Below, piece after piece: positions 26,356-36,891 of a stretch of 64,000 nt of DNA; the stretch's first letter is position 1; every line of letters starts with the position of its first letter. The DNA is taken from NCBI RefSeq assembly GCF_006363815.1, contig NZ_RRYT01000018.1:42412-106411 (forward strand). Direction: 5' to 3'. This stretch comes from Thermomonospora catenispora (lineage in GTDB: Bacteria > Actinomycetota > Actinomycetes > Streptosporangiales > Streptosporangiaceae). A program made the translations under genes and the position numbers. The notes below the pieces were generated by a model that was not told where the DNA came from, did not search any database, and saw nothing but the letters and a program-made list of their open reading frames with translations.

Positions 26356-26874
26356 TCAGCGCTCCCCCGGCTCCAGCGCATCGGCCAGCCGGTCGAGGAA
26401 ACGGTCCACCTCGTGCCGGTCGTACCCCAGCCCGAGGCGCACGGTCCGGAACGAGGCCGCGCGCACCTCCGCCGCGCCGACCATGGGCCCCTCCCCGCGC
26501 AGCCCCGCGACCACCTGGCTCAGGAAAGCGTCCACGTCCCGGGCGTCGTATCCGGTGCGCTCACCGGACCGCGAGGTGAACCGCACGGCCTCGATCCAGT
26601 CGATCACGCGGGTCGGGTCGATCGGGGGACGGGCGGGCGTCCGGCGCGGCGGCGCCATCCGGGCCCGCAGCTCGGCGATGCTCTCATACAGGAACCGGTC
26701 CACCGCCCGCTGGTCGTATCCCCGCAGCACCACCGCGAACCGGGTGCGCATCACATCCTCGGGAGTGACCTCCCACGATCCGGTGCGCAGAGCCCGGTCG
26801 ATGCGCTCGGCGACCGCATCGACCTGTGCGCAGTCGTATCCCCGCAGCACCACCGGGAAGCGCCGCTCGTGCAT
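26356..26874 (-). CDS. DivIVA-motif repeat protein
   Basis: A 172-residue protein built from four copies of a DivIVA N-terminal-like motif: FPVVLRGYDCAQVDAV, FAVVLRGYDQRAVDRFL, SGERTGYDARDVDAFL and VRLGLGYDRHEVDRFL. Each has the GYD..VD.FL core that in DivIVA/Wag31 contacts membrane and partner proteins. It has no long coiled coil, so it is not a full DivIVA. A role in envelope or polar growth is a guess from the motif. The start ATG at 26874 lies 3 bases after the rlmN stop, so the two genes are one transcript, with this gene distal. Confidence 0.8.
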   Translation of the reverse strand: MHERRFPVVLRGYDCAQVDAVAERIDRALRTGSWEVTPEDVMRTRFAVVLRGYDQRAVDRFLYESIAELRARMAPPRRTPARPPIDPTRVIDWIEAVRFTSRSGERTGYDARDVDAFLSQVVAGLRGEGPMVGAAEVRAASFRTVRLGLGYDRHEVDRFLDRLADALEPGER

Positions 26875-26877
26875 TCC

Positions 26878-28011
26878 TCACTCCGTGGCGGCGGCCAGCT
26901 GTCCGCAGGCGCCGTCGATCTCCCTTCCCCGGGTGTCGCGCACGGTCACCGGCACGCCGTGGGCCTCCAGCCGGGCCACGAACTCCCGCTCGTCGCGCGG
27001 ACGCGAGGCGGTCCACTTCGATCCCGGCGTCGGGTTCAGCGGGATCAGGTTGACATGGGCCAGCCGCCCCTTCAACAGCCTGCCCAGCAGATCGGCCCGC
27101 CAGGCCTGGTCGTTGACGTCCCTGATCATCGCGTACTCGATCGACACCCGACGGCCGGTGCGATCGGCGTACGCCCAGGCGGCGTCCAGCACCTCGCGGA
27201 CCTTCCAGCGGGTGTTGATCGGCACCAGCTCGTCGCGCAGCTCGTCGTCGGGCGCGTGCAGCGACACCGCCAAGCGGACCGACAGGCCCTCGGCGGCCAG
27301 CTTCTCGATGGCCGGGACCAGGCCGACCGTGGAGACGGTCACCGAACGCTGGGAGATGCCCAGGCCGTGCGGAACCGGGTCGGTGATCCGGCGGATCGCG
27401 CCGAGCACCGCCTTGTAGTTGGCCAGCGGCTCGCCCATGCCCATGAACACCACGTTGGACACCCGGCCGGGCCCTCCGGCGATCTGCCCGCGGGCCAGCG
27501 CCCGGGCGCCCGCCACGACCTGCTCGACGATCTCCGCCGTGGACAGGTTGCGGGTCAGCCCCGCCTGCCCGGTGGCGCAGAACGGGCAGTTCATGCCGCA
27601 GCCGGCCTGCGAGGACACGCACATGGTGACCCGGTCGGGGTAGCGCATGAGCACCGACTCCACCAGCGTGCCGTCGAACAGCCGCCAGACCGTCTTGCGG
27701 GTCGCCCCGCCGTCGCAGTCCAGCGCCCGGACCCGGGTCAGCAGCGGCGGCATCAGCTCGGCGGACAGCCGCTCGCGGGCCGCGGCGGGCAGGTCGGTCA
27801 TCTGCGCCGGGTCGTCGACCAGCCGGGCGAAGTAGTGCCGCGACAGCTGATCGGCACGGAACGGCCTCTCCCCCAGCTCCGCCACGGCCTGACGGCGTTC
27901 GGCGGAGGTCAGATCGGCCAGGTGACGCGGCGGCTTGGCCCGGCGCGGGGCCACGAGGGTGAGCTTGCCGGGCTCCGGCGGGGCGGGAGCCGGCCGAGTG
28001 GTGGCAGACAT
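26878..28011 (-). CDS. rlmN: 23S rRNA (adenine2503-C2)/tRNA methyltransferase, radical SAM
   Basis: A 377-residue RlmN that methylates C2 of A2503 in 23S rRNA and A37 of some tRNAs by a ping-pong radical mechanism. The cluster cysteines are in the form CGMNCPFC (residues 138, 142, 145). [13 protein letters not shown] and [12 protein letters not shown] are SAM-site motifs. The C-terminal EIDGACGQL holds the methyl-carrying Cys. The ATG at 28011 has GGAGGG 4 bases upstream. It is transcribed towards the DivIVA-repeat gene and divergent from the SUFU gene. In many actinomycetes rlmN follows cdsA, as it does here across one inserted gene. Confidence 0.96.
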   Translation of the reverse strand: MSATTRPAPAPPEPGKLTLVAPRRAKPPRHLADLTSAERRQAVAELGERPFRADQLSRHYFARLVDDPAQMTDLPAAARERLSAELMPPLLTRVRALDCDGGATRKTVWRLFDGTLVESVLMRYPDRVTMCVSSQAGCGMNCPFCATGQAGLTRNLSTAEIVEQVVAGARALARGQIAGGPGRVSNVVFMGMGEPLANYKAVLGAIRRITDPVPHGLGISQRSVTVSTVGLVPAIEKLAAEGLSVRLAVSLHAPDDELRDELVPINTRWKVREVLDAAWAYADRTGRRVSIEYAMIRDVNDQAWRADLLGRLLKGRLAHVNLIPLNPTPGSKWTASRPRDEREFVARLEAHGVPVTVRDTRGREIDGACGQLAAATE

Positions 28012-28098
28012 GGTCCCTCCAGTGTGGCAAACACCGGGTGATGCCTTCACCGTGCGACCACCGTGCGACGCCCACGGCGGCCTACTACAGTGCGGATC

Positions 28099-29274
28099 AT
28101 GGCGGTTTTGCGCAGAACTCCGGGCTCCTCCCGGTCCACCGCCCTCGATGCGGGGACACAGGTCCTGCTCTCCGACATCAGCCCGTACGGCAGCCGCCGT
28201 CTCACCGTGGAGACCGACGGCGTCACCACCGCGGCCTACCTGCGGGACGCCCTGGACACGGTGATCGGAGCGACGTGGATCGCCAACCACCAGCCGGCCC
28301 AGGCGGGGATGGATCTGGCCCGGCTGAACGCGGGCCTGACGCCGATGATGCCCGCCGGCCGCACCCGGCACCCCCAGGGGCGGACCGCGTTGGACCCCGA
28401 CGCGCTGGAGGTGGTCTGGTTCGAGGAGGGCGACGGAGCGGCGGTGCTGGAGTCCGGCGAGCCGCTGTGCGTGATCCCGGCCTGGTCCGACATGAACCGC
28501 GGGATCCCCGGCTACACCCGCGACGTGACCGCCCAGAGCCCGTTCGCCTTCCCGCTCGAGGAGGAGATCGAGGAGTTCGCCGCGCGGATCGAGCGGTCCC
28601 GGGCGTTCTGGCGGTGGTGCCGCACCGAGGGCGCCTGGGCGCAGTTCCAGCAGTCGGTGCTCGGGCATCTGCTCAACCGGCTCGGCCCGGGCGGACACTA
28701 CTGGCACGACGTGGGACGGCAGTTCCGCGGCCCCGGCGCCGCCCCCGGCGCGGCCCCGCTGGTGAGCGTGTCGGAGCGGCCCGCCCGCCCGGGACGGGAC
28801 TTCACCGTGCTGAGCACCCTCGGCATGAGCCGCCAGCGGATGCCGACGGTGGAGCTGTATGAGGACGACGTCTCCGCCTACGCGCGGATCGAGCTGGCGG
28901 TGGCGACCACGCTGCCGAGCCGGCGGGCGGGCAGCATCTTCCCGTGGCTGGCCCAGTATCCGTGGCGTTCGGTGACCTGGTTCGCCCCCGGCGACATGGT
29001 GAAGTGGTACCACGAGCCGAAGACGTTCCCGCTGAACGCCTCCGACGCCGCGGACCCGCGCTGGACGGGCGTCCTGCTGCTCGACGATCCCGCCCGCCTG
29101 CCCGGTCCACAGGCCCCCGACCTGACCGGGCTGACGGTCGACGGCGATCCCGTGCGCTGGCTGTGGCTGGTGCCGATCACCGACGCCGAGCGCCGATACG
29201 CCAAGGAGCACGGGTCCGGCGCGCTGGTGCGCCGACTGCGCGAAGAGGGCCGCTCCTGGGTGGTCACCGCCTGA
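28099..29274 (+). CDS. SUFU (suppressor of fused) domain protein
   Basis: A 391-residue protein of the bacterial SUFU-like family. [20 protein letters not shown] and [20 protein letters not shown] mark the first half. The second half has [20 protein letters not shown] and [13 protein letters not shown], and [12 protein letters not shown] is a conserved loop before [11 protein letters not shown]. The bacterial family has no proven function and often appears near polymorphic toxins, though none is seen here. The ATG at 28099 is preferred; the frame is open to 28063. Divergent from rlmN across 87 bases and interrupts the rlmN-cdsA order. Confidence 0.8.
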   Translation: MAVLRRTPGSSRSTALDAGTQVLLSDISPYGSRRLTVETDGVTTAAYLRDALDTVIGATWIANHQPAQAGMDLARLNAGLTPMMPAGRTRHPQGRTALDPDALEVVWFEEGDGAAVLESGEPLCVIPAWSDMNRGIPGYTRDVTAQSPFAFPLEEEIEEFAARIERSRAFWRWCRTEGAWAQFQQSVLGHLLNRLGPGGHYWHDVGRQFRGPGAAPGAAPLVSVSERPARPGRDFTVLSTLGMSRQRMPTVELYEDDVSAYARIELAVATTLPSRRAGSIFPWLAQYPWRSVTWFAPGDMVKWYHEPKTFPLNASDAADPRWTGVLLLDDPARLPGPQAPDLTGLTVDGDPVRWLWLVPITDAERRYAKEHGSGALVRRLREEGRSWVVTA

Positions 29275-29367
29275 CGGGACCCGGCCGCAGGACGGGGCCG
29301 GATCCCCTCCGGCCCGCCGGGCGTCCTCACCGCGGCGCCGAAGGGCCGGGCCGCTCCGGGGGCGGGA

Positions 29368-30240
29368 TCAGGAGGAGCCGACGAAGAGTTCCAACAGCAG
29401 CCAGATCACCGGCGCGGTCATGATCAGGGAGTCCAGGCGGTCCATCACCCCGCCGTGCTCGGGCAGCAGCGTTCCCAGGTCCTTCAGCCCCAGGTCCCGC
29501 TTGATCATCGACTCCACCAGGTCGCCGACGACCGCGGCGCACACCGCCGCCGCGCCGATCAGCGCCCCCTGCCACAGGTGCCCGTCGTCCAGCCGCCAGG
29601 GCACCAGCCAGGCCCCGACGATCATGCAGGCGAGCGCCGACCCGGCGAAGCCCTCCCAGGTCTTCTTGGGGCTGATGGTCGGCGCCATCTTGTGCCGGCC
29701 CAGATACGAGCCGGCGAAATAGCCGCCGATGTCGCTGGAGACGGTGACGGCGATGAAGATCGCAATGCGGTCGGCCCCGTCGTCGGCGGCCAGCATCAGG
29801 GCGACGATCCCGCCCATCAGCATGAGGTAGCCGACGATGAACAGCGCCGCCGTGGCGTCTCGGACGTACCCCTCGGCGCCCGCCCGCATCCGCCAGGTCA
29901 GCAGCGCCAGCACGGTCAGCGCGAGCGCCGCCGCCAGCCCGACCGGGCCGGCCAGATAGGCGGCCAGCAGGGCGGCGACGATGCCCGCGACGGCGGGCGC
30001 CTGCGGCACCCGGACGTCCCGGGAGGCGAACGCCTGGGTCAATTCCCGCACCGCCAGGGCCAGGAACGCCGTCATGACGCCGAGGAAGATCTCCTTTACG
30101 GTGTAGAGGGAGACCAGGACCACGGCGCCGAGGGCCAGCCCCACCCCCACGGCGACGGGGAGGTTACGGCCGGCGCGACCGGTGGGCGCGGAGGGGTCGG
30201 CCGGGGACTGGGACGTCTCCCGGCCGCGTGCGGCTTCCAT
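29368..30240 (-). CDS. cdsA: Phosphatidate cytidylyltransferase
   Basis: A 290-residue integral membrane enzyme that makes CDP-diacylglycerol from phosphatidate and CTP, the branch point to all phospholipids. About eight membrane helices are present, including VAVGVGLALGAVVLVSLYTV and GIVAALLAAYLAGPVGLAAA. The family signature KRDLGLKDLGTLLPEHGG and VMDRLDS is complete near the C-terminus. It is the distal gene of rpsB-tsf-pyrH-frr-cdsA. ATG at 30240 overlaps the frr stop (TGATG), indicating coupling; a TTG one codon earlier is less likely. Confidence 0.96.
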   Translation of the reverse strand: MEAARGRETSQSPADPSAPTGRAGRNLPVAVGVGLALGAVVLVSLYTVKEIFLGVMTAFLALAVRELTQAFASRDVRVPQAPAVAGIVAALLAAYLAGPVGLAAALALTVLALLTWRMRAGAEGYVRDATAALFIVGYLMLMGGIVALMLAADDGADRIAIFIAVTVSSDIGGYFAGSYLGRHKMAPTISPKKTWEGFAGSALACMIVGAWLVPWRLDDGHLWQGALIGAAAVCAAVVGDLVESMIKRDLGLKDLGTLLPEHGGVMDRLDSLIMTAPVIWLLLELFVGSS

Positions 30241-30797
30241 CAAACCTCGAGCAGCTCCGCCTTCTTGTGCTCAAGAAGCTCGTCGATCTGAGCGACGTAC
30301 TTGTGCGTGGTGTCGTCGAGTTCCTTCTCCGCGCGCCGCACCTCGTCCTCGCCGGCCTCACCGTCCTTGGCCAGCTTGTCGAGGGCGTCCTTGGCGCGGC
30401 GCCGGATGTTCCGGATGGAGATCTTGCTCTCCTCGGCCTTGCTTCCGGCGATCTTGATGTACTCGCGACGGCGCTCCTCCGACAGCTCCGGGAAGACCAC
30501 CCGGATGACGTTGCCGTCATTGCTCGGGTTGACGCCCAGGTCGCTCTCGCGGATCGCCTTCTCCACCGCGGCCATCGAGGACTTGTCGAAGACCTGCACG
30601 ACCACCAGCCGCGGCTCGGGCACCGTGAAGGAGGCCAGCTGGTTGATCGGCGTCGGCGTGCCGTAATACTCGGCGGTGATCTTGCTGAACATGGCGGGCG
30701 TGACCCGACCGGTGCGAATGCCCGCGAGGTCGTCCTTGGCGACCGCTACCGCCTTCTCCATCTTCTCTTCGGCTTCGAAGAGGATCTCCTCGATCAC
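30240..30797 (-). CDS. frr: Ribosome recycling factor
   Basis: A 185-residue RRF that splits post-termination ribosomes with [23 protein letters not shown] is the first long helix. [20 protein letters not shown] and [20 protein letters not shown] are family hallmarks, and [20 protein letters not shown] precedes the final helix ending HKKAELLEV. Size is normal. Start is a GTG at 30797 with GGGAG upstream. It lies between pyrH (63-bp gap) and cdsA (overlapping) in the standard order. Confidence 0.97.
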   Translation of the reverse strand: MIEEILFEAEEKMEKAVAVAKDDLAGIRTGRVTPAMFSKITAEYYGTPTPINQLASFTVPEPRLVVVQVFDKSSMAAVEKAIRESDLGVNPSNDGNVIRVVFPELSEERRREYIKIAGSKAEESKISIRNIRRRAKDALDKLAKDGEAGEDEVRRAEKELDDTTHKYVAQIDELLEHKKAELLEV

Positions 30798-30860
30798 TTC
30801 GGGCTCCCGTCACCTTGTCCTGCGCCTGCCTGCCGCCCGGCCGTACGGCCCCGCGGCCGG

Positions 30861-31724
<864 letters not shown>

Positions 31725-32561
31725 TTATGCCTGCCCCACCTTGAAGCGGACGAACCGCTTGACGGTGACCCCGGCCTCTTCGAGCACCTTGCCGATCGTC
31801 TTCTTGTTGTCCTTGACGAACTGCTGCTCGACCAGGACGAAGTCGCGGAAGTAGGCGTTGACCCGGCCCTCGACGATCTTCGGGATGGCCTTCTCGGGCT
31901 TGCCCTCCTCGCGGGTGATCTGCTCGGCCAGCGCCCGCTCCTTCTCGATCGCCTCGGCCGGCACGTCGTCGCGGGTCAGGTACTTGGGCGCCATCGCCGC
32001 GATCTGCTGGGCGATGTCCTTGCCGACCTGCGGGTTCTCGGTGTCCAGCTCCACCAGCACACCGGTGGTCGGCGGCAGCGACGGGTCGGACTTGTGCAGG
32101 TAGCTGGCCACGTAGGCGCCCTTGAAGTGGGCGAAGCGGCGCAGCTCCAGCTTCTCGCCGATCTTGGCGCTGTTCTCCTCGATCAGCGCCTGCACGGTCT
32201 TGCCCGGCTCGATCTCCATGCCGAGCAGAGCCGGGACGTCGGCCGCGTCGGACTCGGCGGCGAACTTGACGATGCGGTCGGCCAGCTCGATGAAGCCGGC
32301 GTTCTTGGCCACGAAGTCGGTCTCGCAGTTGAGCTCCAGGAGCGCGCCGTCGCCGGAGTCGCGGAAGTACTCGGTGACCAGGCCGTTGGCGGCGGTGCGC
32401 TCGGCGCGCTTGCCGACGTCCTTGGCGCCCTTCAGGCGCAGGAGCTCCACGGCCTTGTCGAAGTCGCCCTCGGCCTCGGTCAGCGCGTTCTTGCAGTCCA
32501 TCATGCCGGAGCCGGTCAGCTCCCGGAGCCGCTTGACGTCGGCGGCGGTGAAGTTCGCCAT
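31725..32561 (-). CDS. tsf: Elongation factor Ts
   Basis: A 278-residue nucleotide-exchange factor for EF-Tu. The UBA-like N-terminus is [20 protein letters not shown] then [20 protein letters not shown], the classic EF-Ts signature. [17 protein letters not shown] is the second hallmark, and the C-terminal dimerisation/subdomain follows to [15 protein letters not shown] at 32561 with GAGAGA upstream. It lies 93 bases after rpsB and is presumably co-transcribed with it, as in most bacteria. Confidence 0.97.
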   Translation of the reverse strand: MANFTAADVKRLRELTGSGMMDCKNALTEAEGDFDKAVELLRLKGAKDVGKRAERTAANGLVTEYFRDSGDGALLELNCETDFVAKNAGFIELADRIVKFAAESDAADVPALLGMEIEPGKTVQALIEENSAKIGEKLELRRFAHFKGAYVASYLHKSDPSLPPTTGVLVELDTENPQVGKDIAQQIAAMAPKYLTRDDVPAEAIEKERALAEQITREEGKPEKAIPKIVEGRVNAYFRDFVLVEQQFVKDNKKTIGKVLEEAGVTVKRFVRFKVGQA

Positions 32562-32654
32562 CGTGTGAAAGTCTCTCTCGTCAGTTCGTGTGGTCCGGCT
32601 GCGGCTCCGGGCGGGCGGGCCGTGCCCGGCCGCGGCCCGCCCGGAGCGCTGCGA

Positions 32655-33518
32655 TCAGGCCTGCTGGTCGTTCTTCTCGTCCGCCTGCGGAGCGGCCTCG
32701 GCGTTCGCGGCGGGCTCGGCGGCGGGCTGCTCCTTGCCCTCCAGCAGCTCGCGCTCCCACTCCGGCAGCGGCTCGGCGCCGGCCGCGCCCTCGGCGGGCT
32801 TGTCGGACTCGCCGGTGGCGGCCCCGGCCCGGGCGATCAGGCCCTCGGCGACCGCGTCGGCGACCACGCGGGTCAGCAGGCTGACGCTGCGGATCGCGTC
32901 GTCGTTGCCCGGGATCGGGTAGTCGACCTCGTCGGGGTCGCAGTTGGTGTCCAGGATCGCCACCACGGGGATGCCCAGCTTCTGGGCCTCGTTGACGGCG
33001 ATGTGCTCCTTCTTGGTGTCCACGATCCAGATCGCGCTGGGGACCTTGGACATGTCGCGGATGCCGCCGAGGGTGCGCTCGAGCTTGTCCTTCTCGCGCT
33101 TGAGGCCCAGCAGCTCCTTCTTGGTCATGCCGGAGCCGGCGACGTCGTCGTAGTTGATCTCCTCCAGCTCCTTGAGCCGGGTGAGCCGCTTGTGCACGGT
33201 GGAGAAGTTGGTGAGCATGCCGCCCAGCCAGCGCTGGTTGACGTACGGCATCCCGACCCGCTGCGCCTGCTCGGCGATGGCCTCCTGGGCCTGCTTCTTG
33301 GTGCCCACGAACAGGATGGTCCCGCCGTGCGCGACGGTCTCCTTGATGAACTCGTAGGCGCGATCGATGTAGGACAGCGACTGCTGCAGGTCGATGATGT
33401 AGATGCCGTTGCGCTCGGTGAAGATGAAGCGCTTCATCTTCGGGTTCCAGCGCCGGGTCTGGTGGCCGAAGTGAACGCCGCTCTCCAGCAGCTGCCGCAT
33501 GGTGACGACGGGTGCCAT
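32655..33518 (-). CDS. rpsB: 30S ribosomal protein S2 (uS2)
   Basis: A 287-residue uS2. [20 protein letters not shown] opens it, followed by [36 protein letters not shown] and [20 protein letters not shown] with DAIRSVSLL. The last 55 residues are an Ala/Glu-rich acidic extension ([20 protein letters not shown] and beyond), common in actinobacterial S2. The ATG at 33518 has GGAG at a normal distance; longer frames upstream are not S2-like. It heads the tsf-pyrH-frr-cdsA operon and is divergent from the M23 peptidase gene; the 284-bp gap should carry its promoter and leader. Confidence 0.97.
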   Translation of the reverse strand: MAPVVTMRQLLESGVHFGHQTRRWNPKMKRFIFTERNGIYIIDLQQSLSYIDRAYEFIKETVAHGGTILFVGTKKQAQEAIAEQAQRVGMPYVNQRWLGGMLTNFSTVHKRLTRLKELEEINYDDVAGSGMTKKELLGLKREKDKLERTLGGIRDMSKVPSAIWIVDTKKEHIAVNEAQKLGIPVVAILDTNCDPDEVDYPIPGNDDAIRSVSLLTRVVADAVAEGLIARAGAATGESDKPAEGAAGAEPLPEWERELLEGKEQPAAEPAANAEAAPQADEKNDQQA

Positions 33519-33802
33519 CCCGTGTACTCCTGTCCGGCCCTCTCGCTCAGGGCCCTGGTCTCTCGGTTGCCTGCCCGCGCCCGGACACGCCCCGCCGCCG
33601 ACGTCGTCGGCGGACCGAGAGTTTGTGCCCCACCGCGGAGGCGGTGGCAACGGGCGCGTGAATTCGGTCGCCTGGATCCTCCATACGACCGTCGGGTCAA
33701 GTCTATGGGATGTCCGCTCGCCTCGCGGCATCGGCGGGTTCGGGCCCGTGGTCACGGTCGTCCACACCTCCCGGCGCCTGTGGCGCCGCTCGGGCCGGGC
33801 CG

Positions 33803-34318
33803 ATGAGGATCCGCTCCATGATCCCTGTCGTCTTCGCGCTCGCCGTGACGTTGATCCCGCCGGCCGCGCCGTCGCCGCGGCCCGGTCAGTGGGGCTGGCC
33901 GCTGTCTCCGCCCCCCGCGGTGATCAGGACCTTCGACCCGCCCGCCGCGCCCTGGGGCGCCGGCCACCGCGGGGTGGACCTGGCGGCCCGCCCCGGGCAG
34001 CCGGTGTACGCGGCGGGGGCGGGACATGTGTCGTTCGCCGGTCGCATCGCCGGATACGGGGTCGTCGCGATCACCCACGGCCGGGTCCGGACGACCTACC
34101 TCCCCGTGGAGCCCGCGGTCGAGGCGGGTCGTCCGGTCGCCGTCGGCACCCGGATCGGCACCGTCCAGGACCGGCCGGGTCACTGCGGCCTCCGCCACTG
34201 CCTGCACTGGGGGCTGCGCCGGGATCTGCACTATCTGGATCCGCTGTCCCTGCTCCGCTCCCAGGTGCGGCTGCTCCCCCTCTGGCCTCCGGCGGGCCCG
34301 CCCGCTCGTCCGCGCTGA
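33803..34318 (+). CDS. Secreted M23-family (LytM-like) peptidase, possibly inactive
   Basis: A 171-residue exported protein. [19 protein letters not shown] is a signal peptide. The domain has the first LytM zinc motif HRGVDLA (His55, Asp59) and [20 protein letters not shown]. At the second zinc site the usual HxH is replaced by [11 protein letters not shown], leaving one His in the standard position and a second His three residues earlier. The family cuts peptidoglycan cross-bridges; with this change it may be weakly active or a regulator such as EnvC. M23 genes divergent from rpsB are typical of actinomycetes. The ATG at 33803 begins the signal peptide; GGGCCGGGC upstream is a poor ribosome site. 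Confidence 0.85.
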   Translation: MRIRSMIPVVFALAVTLIPPAAPSPRPGQWGWPLSPPPAVIRTFDPPAAPWGAGHRGVDLAARPGQPVYAAGAGHVSFAGRIAGYGVVAITHGRVRTTYLPVEPAVEAGRPVAVGTRIGTVQDRPGHCGLRHCLHWGLRRDLHYLDPLSLLRSQVRLLPLWPPAGPPARPR

Positions 34319-34829
34319 CCCCGCACCGGCGGCCCACCGGCGTCGCCGTGCGGGCCGCCGGTGCGGAACCGACGGCGTCGAGGCTCCCGATCCGCCGCCT
34401 CCGCGGGGCGGACGAGGGGGCGGGCATGCCTCCTGCGGCGCGTCCGCCGCACCGGCCGCCCCGCACGGCCGTGCCGGTCGCGGCGTCCCCGTTCCGCCGG
34501 ACGGCGGGGCCTCGCCGAGCGCGGCGCCGGTCATCGGTCCCGCGGGGCGACGGCCGCCGCGTCGCGGCCGACCGGACGGGCGTTCCCGCTCGTCGGCCCC
34601 GCGCGGGGAGCGGCCCCGCGATCCGGGGGCCGCGGCCGGATGCGGCGGCGGTCCGCCGTGATGCGGGGCCGGGCATCGGCCGTCGCGGCGGCGCGGCACG
34701 CGCCCGCGTCGGCGAGACCCGACGGCGGCCGGCGGCGTCGGGTACGGCGGCCGGTTGTCCACAGAACGACGTTCGTCTTCCGGGCGGGGCGGCCCGACCG
34801 GCACCGTCGGGGGCGGAGGTGATGCCCGC
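34319..34829. other. 511-bp intergenic stretch
   Basis: No credible gene; open frames here are Arg/Pro/Gly-rich and overlap each other. It holds a DnaA-box match at 34755-34763 and presumably the promoter of the yraN-comM-dprA operon. I see no other structure. Confidence 0.5.
34755..34763 (+). promoter_or_regulatory. Isolated actinomycete DnaA-box sequence
   Basis: TTGTCCACA, the preferred Streptomyces DnaA box, lies 67 bases upstream of the yraN start. A single site cannot prove binding. Confidence 0.35.
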
Positions 34830-35330
34830 ATGGGTGCCGAGACGGGCGAGAAGACGAATGAGAAGACGAACACGAGGGCGAACGAGCGGACGGACACGAG
34901 GAGGAGCGGGAGCACGAGCAGGAGCACGAGGAGGGGCAGGAGGGCGAACGGGAGGACGGGCGGGGACGCCCGGCGGTCGCTGGGCCGGCGCGGCGAGGAG
35001 AGCGCGGCGCGGTATCTGGCCGACCGGCTCGGCTGGACGATCGTGGAGCGCAACTGGCGATGTTCCGAGGGCGAGCTCGACATCGTCGCCTACGACGGGA
35101 CGCGGCACGTGGTGTGCGAGGTCAAGACCCGCTCCGGGGAGACGTTCGGTGCGCCGGTGGAGGCGATCACGCAGGCCAAGGCGGCGCGGTTGAGGCGGCT
35201 GGCCGGACGCTGGGCCGCTCAGCACGGCGTGCCCGCGGCCACCGTCCGGATCGACGTGATCGGCCTGGTGGCGACGTCGTGCGACGGCCGTCCCGGGTTC
35301 GCGCTCGACCACCTGCGGGGGGTGTGCTGA
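34830..35330 (+). CDS. YraN-family (UPF0102) nuclease-fold protein with repeat-rich N-terminal extension
   Basis: A 166-residue protein. The conserved C-terminal 120 residues are UPF0102: LGRRGEESAARYLADRLGW, IVERNWRCSEGELDIVAYDG and VCEVKTRSGETFGAPVEAI carry the Glu, Asp and ExK residues of a Holliday-resolvase-like fold. The first 45 residues (TGEKTNEKTNTRANERTDTR, then an Arg/Ser run) are extra and come from a T-free purine-rich tract. No ATG or GTG lies between this extension and the domain, so ATG at 34830 or an upstream codon must be used. Its role is unknown; yraN-comM-dprA is a common gene order, which suggests DNA processing. Confidence 0.88.
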   Translation: MGAETGEKTNEKTNTRANERTDTRRSGSTSRSTRRGRRANGRTGGDARRSLGRRGEESAARYLADRLGWTIVERNWRCSEGELDIVAYDGTRHVVCEVKTRSGETFGAPVEAITQAKAARLRRLAGRWAAQHGVPAATVRIDVIGLVATSCDGRPGFALDHLRGVC

Positions 35331-35331
35331 C

Positions 35332-36891
35332 ATGGCGCTGGCGAAGGTGCGCTCCGTGGCGCTGGTCGGGGTGGACGGGTTCGTGGTCGACGTGGAGGCC
35401 GCGATCACCAACGGGGTGCCGGGAGTGCACCTGGTGGGCCTGCCGGACGCGGCGCTGAACGAGGCCCGCGACCGGGTCCGGGCGGCGATCTTCAACTCGG
35501 GCGAGCCGTGGCCCGGCAGGCACACGACGATCAGCCTCTTCCCGGCCAGCCTGCCGAAGCGGGGCTCGGGGTTCGACCTGCCCATCTGCGTCGCCCTGCT
35601 GGCGGCGGCGGAGGCGGTGGACCCGAGGAGCTGCGCCGACATGGTGATGGTGGGCGAGCTGGGCCTGGACGGCCGGATCCGATCCGTCCCCGGGGTGCTG
35701 CCGGCGGTGCTCGCCGCCGCCAACGCGGGGTATCGGACGGTCGTCGTGCCGCGGGCCAACGCCGCCGAGGCCGGGCTGGTCCCCGACGTGCGGGTGATCG
35801 CGCCGGCCTCGTTGCGCGGGCTGCTGTGCCGTCTGCGCGACCAGCCGCCGCCTCCGGAGGAGGACGAGCCCGACTCGGCGCCGCTCGCCACGGGCCCGGA
35901 GCGGGACTCCGCCCGGGACCGGGGGCCGCTCGGCGGACCGGACCTGGCGGACGTGCGGGGGCAGCCGGAGGGCCGCCGGGCGCTGGAGATCAGCGCGGCG
36001 GGCGGGCACCACGTGTTCTTCCACGGGCCGCCGGGATGCGGCAAGACCATGCTGGCCGAGCGGCTGCCCACGCTGTTGCCGCCTCTGGAGCGGGAGGCGG
36101 CGCTGGAGGTCACCGCGATCCACTCGGTGGCGGGCACGTTGCCGCCGGGCCGGCCGCTGATCTCCCGGCCTCCGTTCTGCGCGCCGCACCACACCGCCAC
36201 CCGCGCGGCCATGATCGGCGGCGGCCGGGGCCGGCTGCTCCAGCCGGGCGCCGTGTCGCTGGCCCACCAGGGCGTGCTGTTCCTGGACGAGGCGCCCGAG
36301 TATCAGGCCGGCGTCCTCGACGCCCTGCGCCAGCCGCTGGAGGAGGGCGAGGTCACGATCGCCAGAGCGGGGATCAGCACCCGTTTTCCCGCTCGGTTCA
36401 CCCTGGTCCTGGCGGCCAATCCGTGCCCGTGCGCGGCCGCCAAGGCGGTCGACTGCACCTGCACCCCGGCGGTCCGCACCAGGTATCTGGCGCGGATCTC
36501 CGGTCCGCTGCTGGATCGCATCGACGTGAAGCTGCGGCTGCATCCGGCCACCCGTGCCGAGCTGCGCTATGACCTGGAGCTGGCGGAACGCAGCGAGGTG
36601 GTGGCCGAGCGGGTGCTGGCGGCCCGGGAGCGCGCGGCCAAGCGCCTGGCCGGGACGCCGTGGCGGACCAACGCCGAGATCCCCGGCCCGCAGCTGCGGC
36701 GCCTGTTCCCGCCGCCGCCCGAGGCCCTGGCGTCGCTGGACCGCCCGTTGCGGACCGGGGAGCTCAGCGCCCGCGGGCTGGACCGCGTGCTGCGCACCGC
36801 GTGGACGTGCGCCGATCTGGCCGGACGCGACGTTCCTTCGGCGGACGACGTCCACGGCGCGTTCGCGCTGTGGGCGGGGAGGCGGTCATGA
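35332..36891 (+). CDS. comM: ComM/YifB-family AAA+ ATPase (Mg-chelatase-like)
   Basis: A 519-residue AAA+ helicase-like ATPase. The N-terminal ChlI-type domain has DVEAAITNGVPGVHLVGLPD and LPICVALLAA. Walker A is GPPGCGKTM near residues 231-239 and Walker B is LFLDEAPEY near 322. LVLAANPCPCAAAKAVDCTC contains the Cys motif, and the C-terminal lid is ELSARGLDRVLRTAWTCAD. In competent bacteria ComM is a hexameric branch-migration helicase; in actinomycetes its role is untested. It starts 1 base after yraN and its stop overlaps dprA (ATGA), so all three are one operon. Confidence 0.94.
   Translation: MALAKVRSVALVGVDGFVVDVEAAITNGVPGVHLVGLPDAALNEARDRVRAAIFNSGEPWPGRHTTISLFPASLPKRGSGFDLPICVALLAAAEAVDPRSCADMVMVGELGLDGRIRSVPGVLPAVLAAANAGYRTVVVPRANAAEAGLVPDVRVIAPASLRGLLCRLRDQPPPPEEDEPDSAPLATGPERDSARDRGPLGGPDLADVRGQPEGRRALEISAAGGHHVFFHGPPGCGKTMLAERLPTLLPPLEREAALEVTAIHSVAGTLPPGRPLISRPPFCAPHHTATRAAMIGGGRGRLLQPGAVSLAHQGVLFLDEAPEYQAGVLDALRQPLEEGEVTIARAGISTRFPARFTLVLAANPCPCAAAKAVDCTCTPAVRTRYLARISGPLLDRIDVKLRLHPATRAELRYDLELAERSEVVAERVLAARERAAKRLAGTPWRTNAEIPGPQLRRLFPPPPEALASLDRPLRTGELSARGLDRVLRTAWTCADLAGRDVPSADDVHGAFALWAGRRS

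Noticed and set aside
34361..34822. A 153-codon open frame between the M23 and yraN genes
   Set aside because: It is Arg/Gly/Pro-rich without a ribosome site, and other frames over the same bases look alike.
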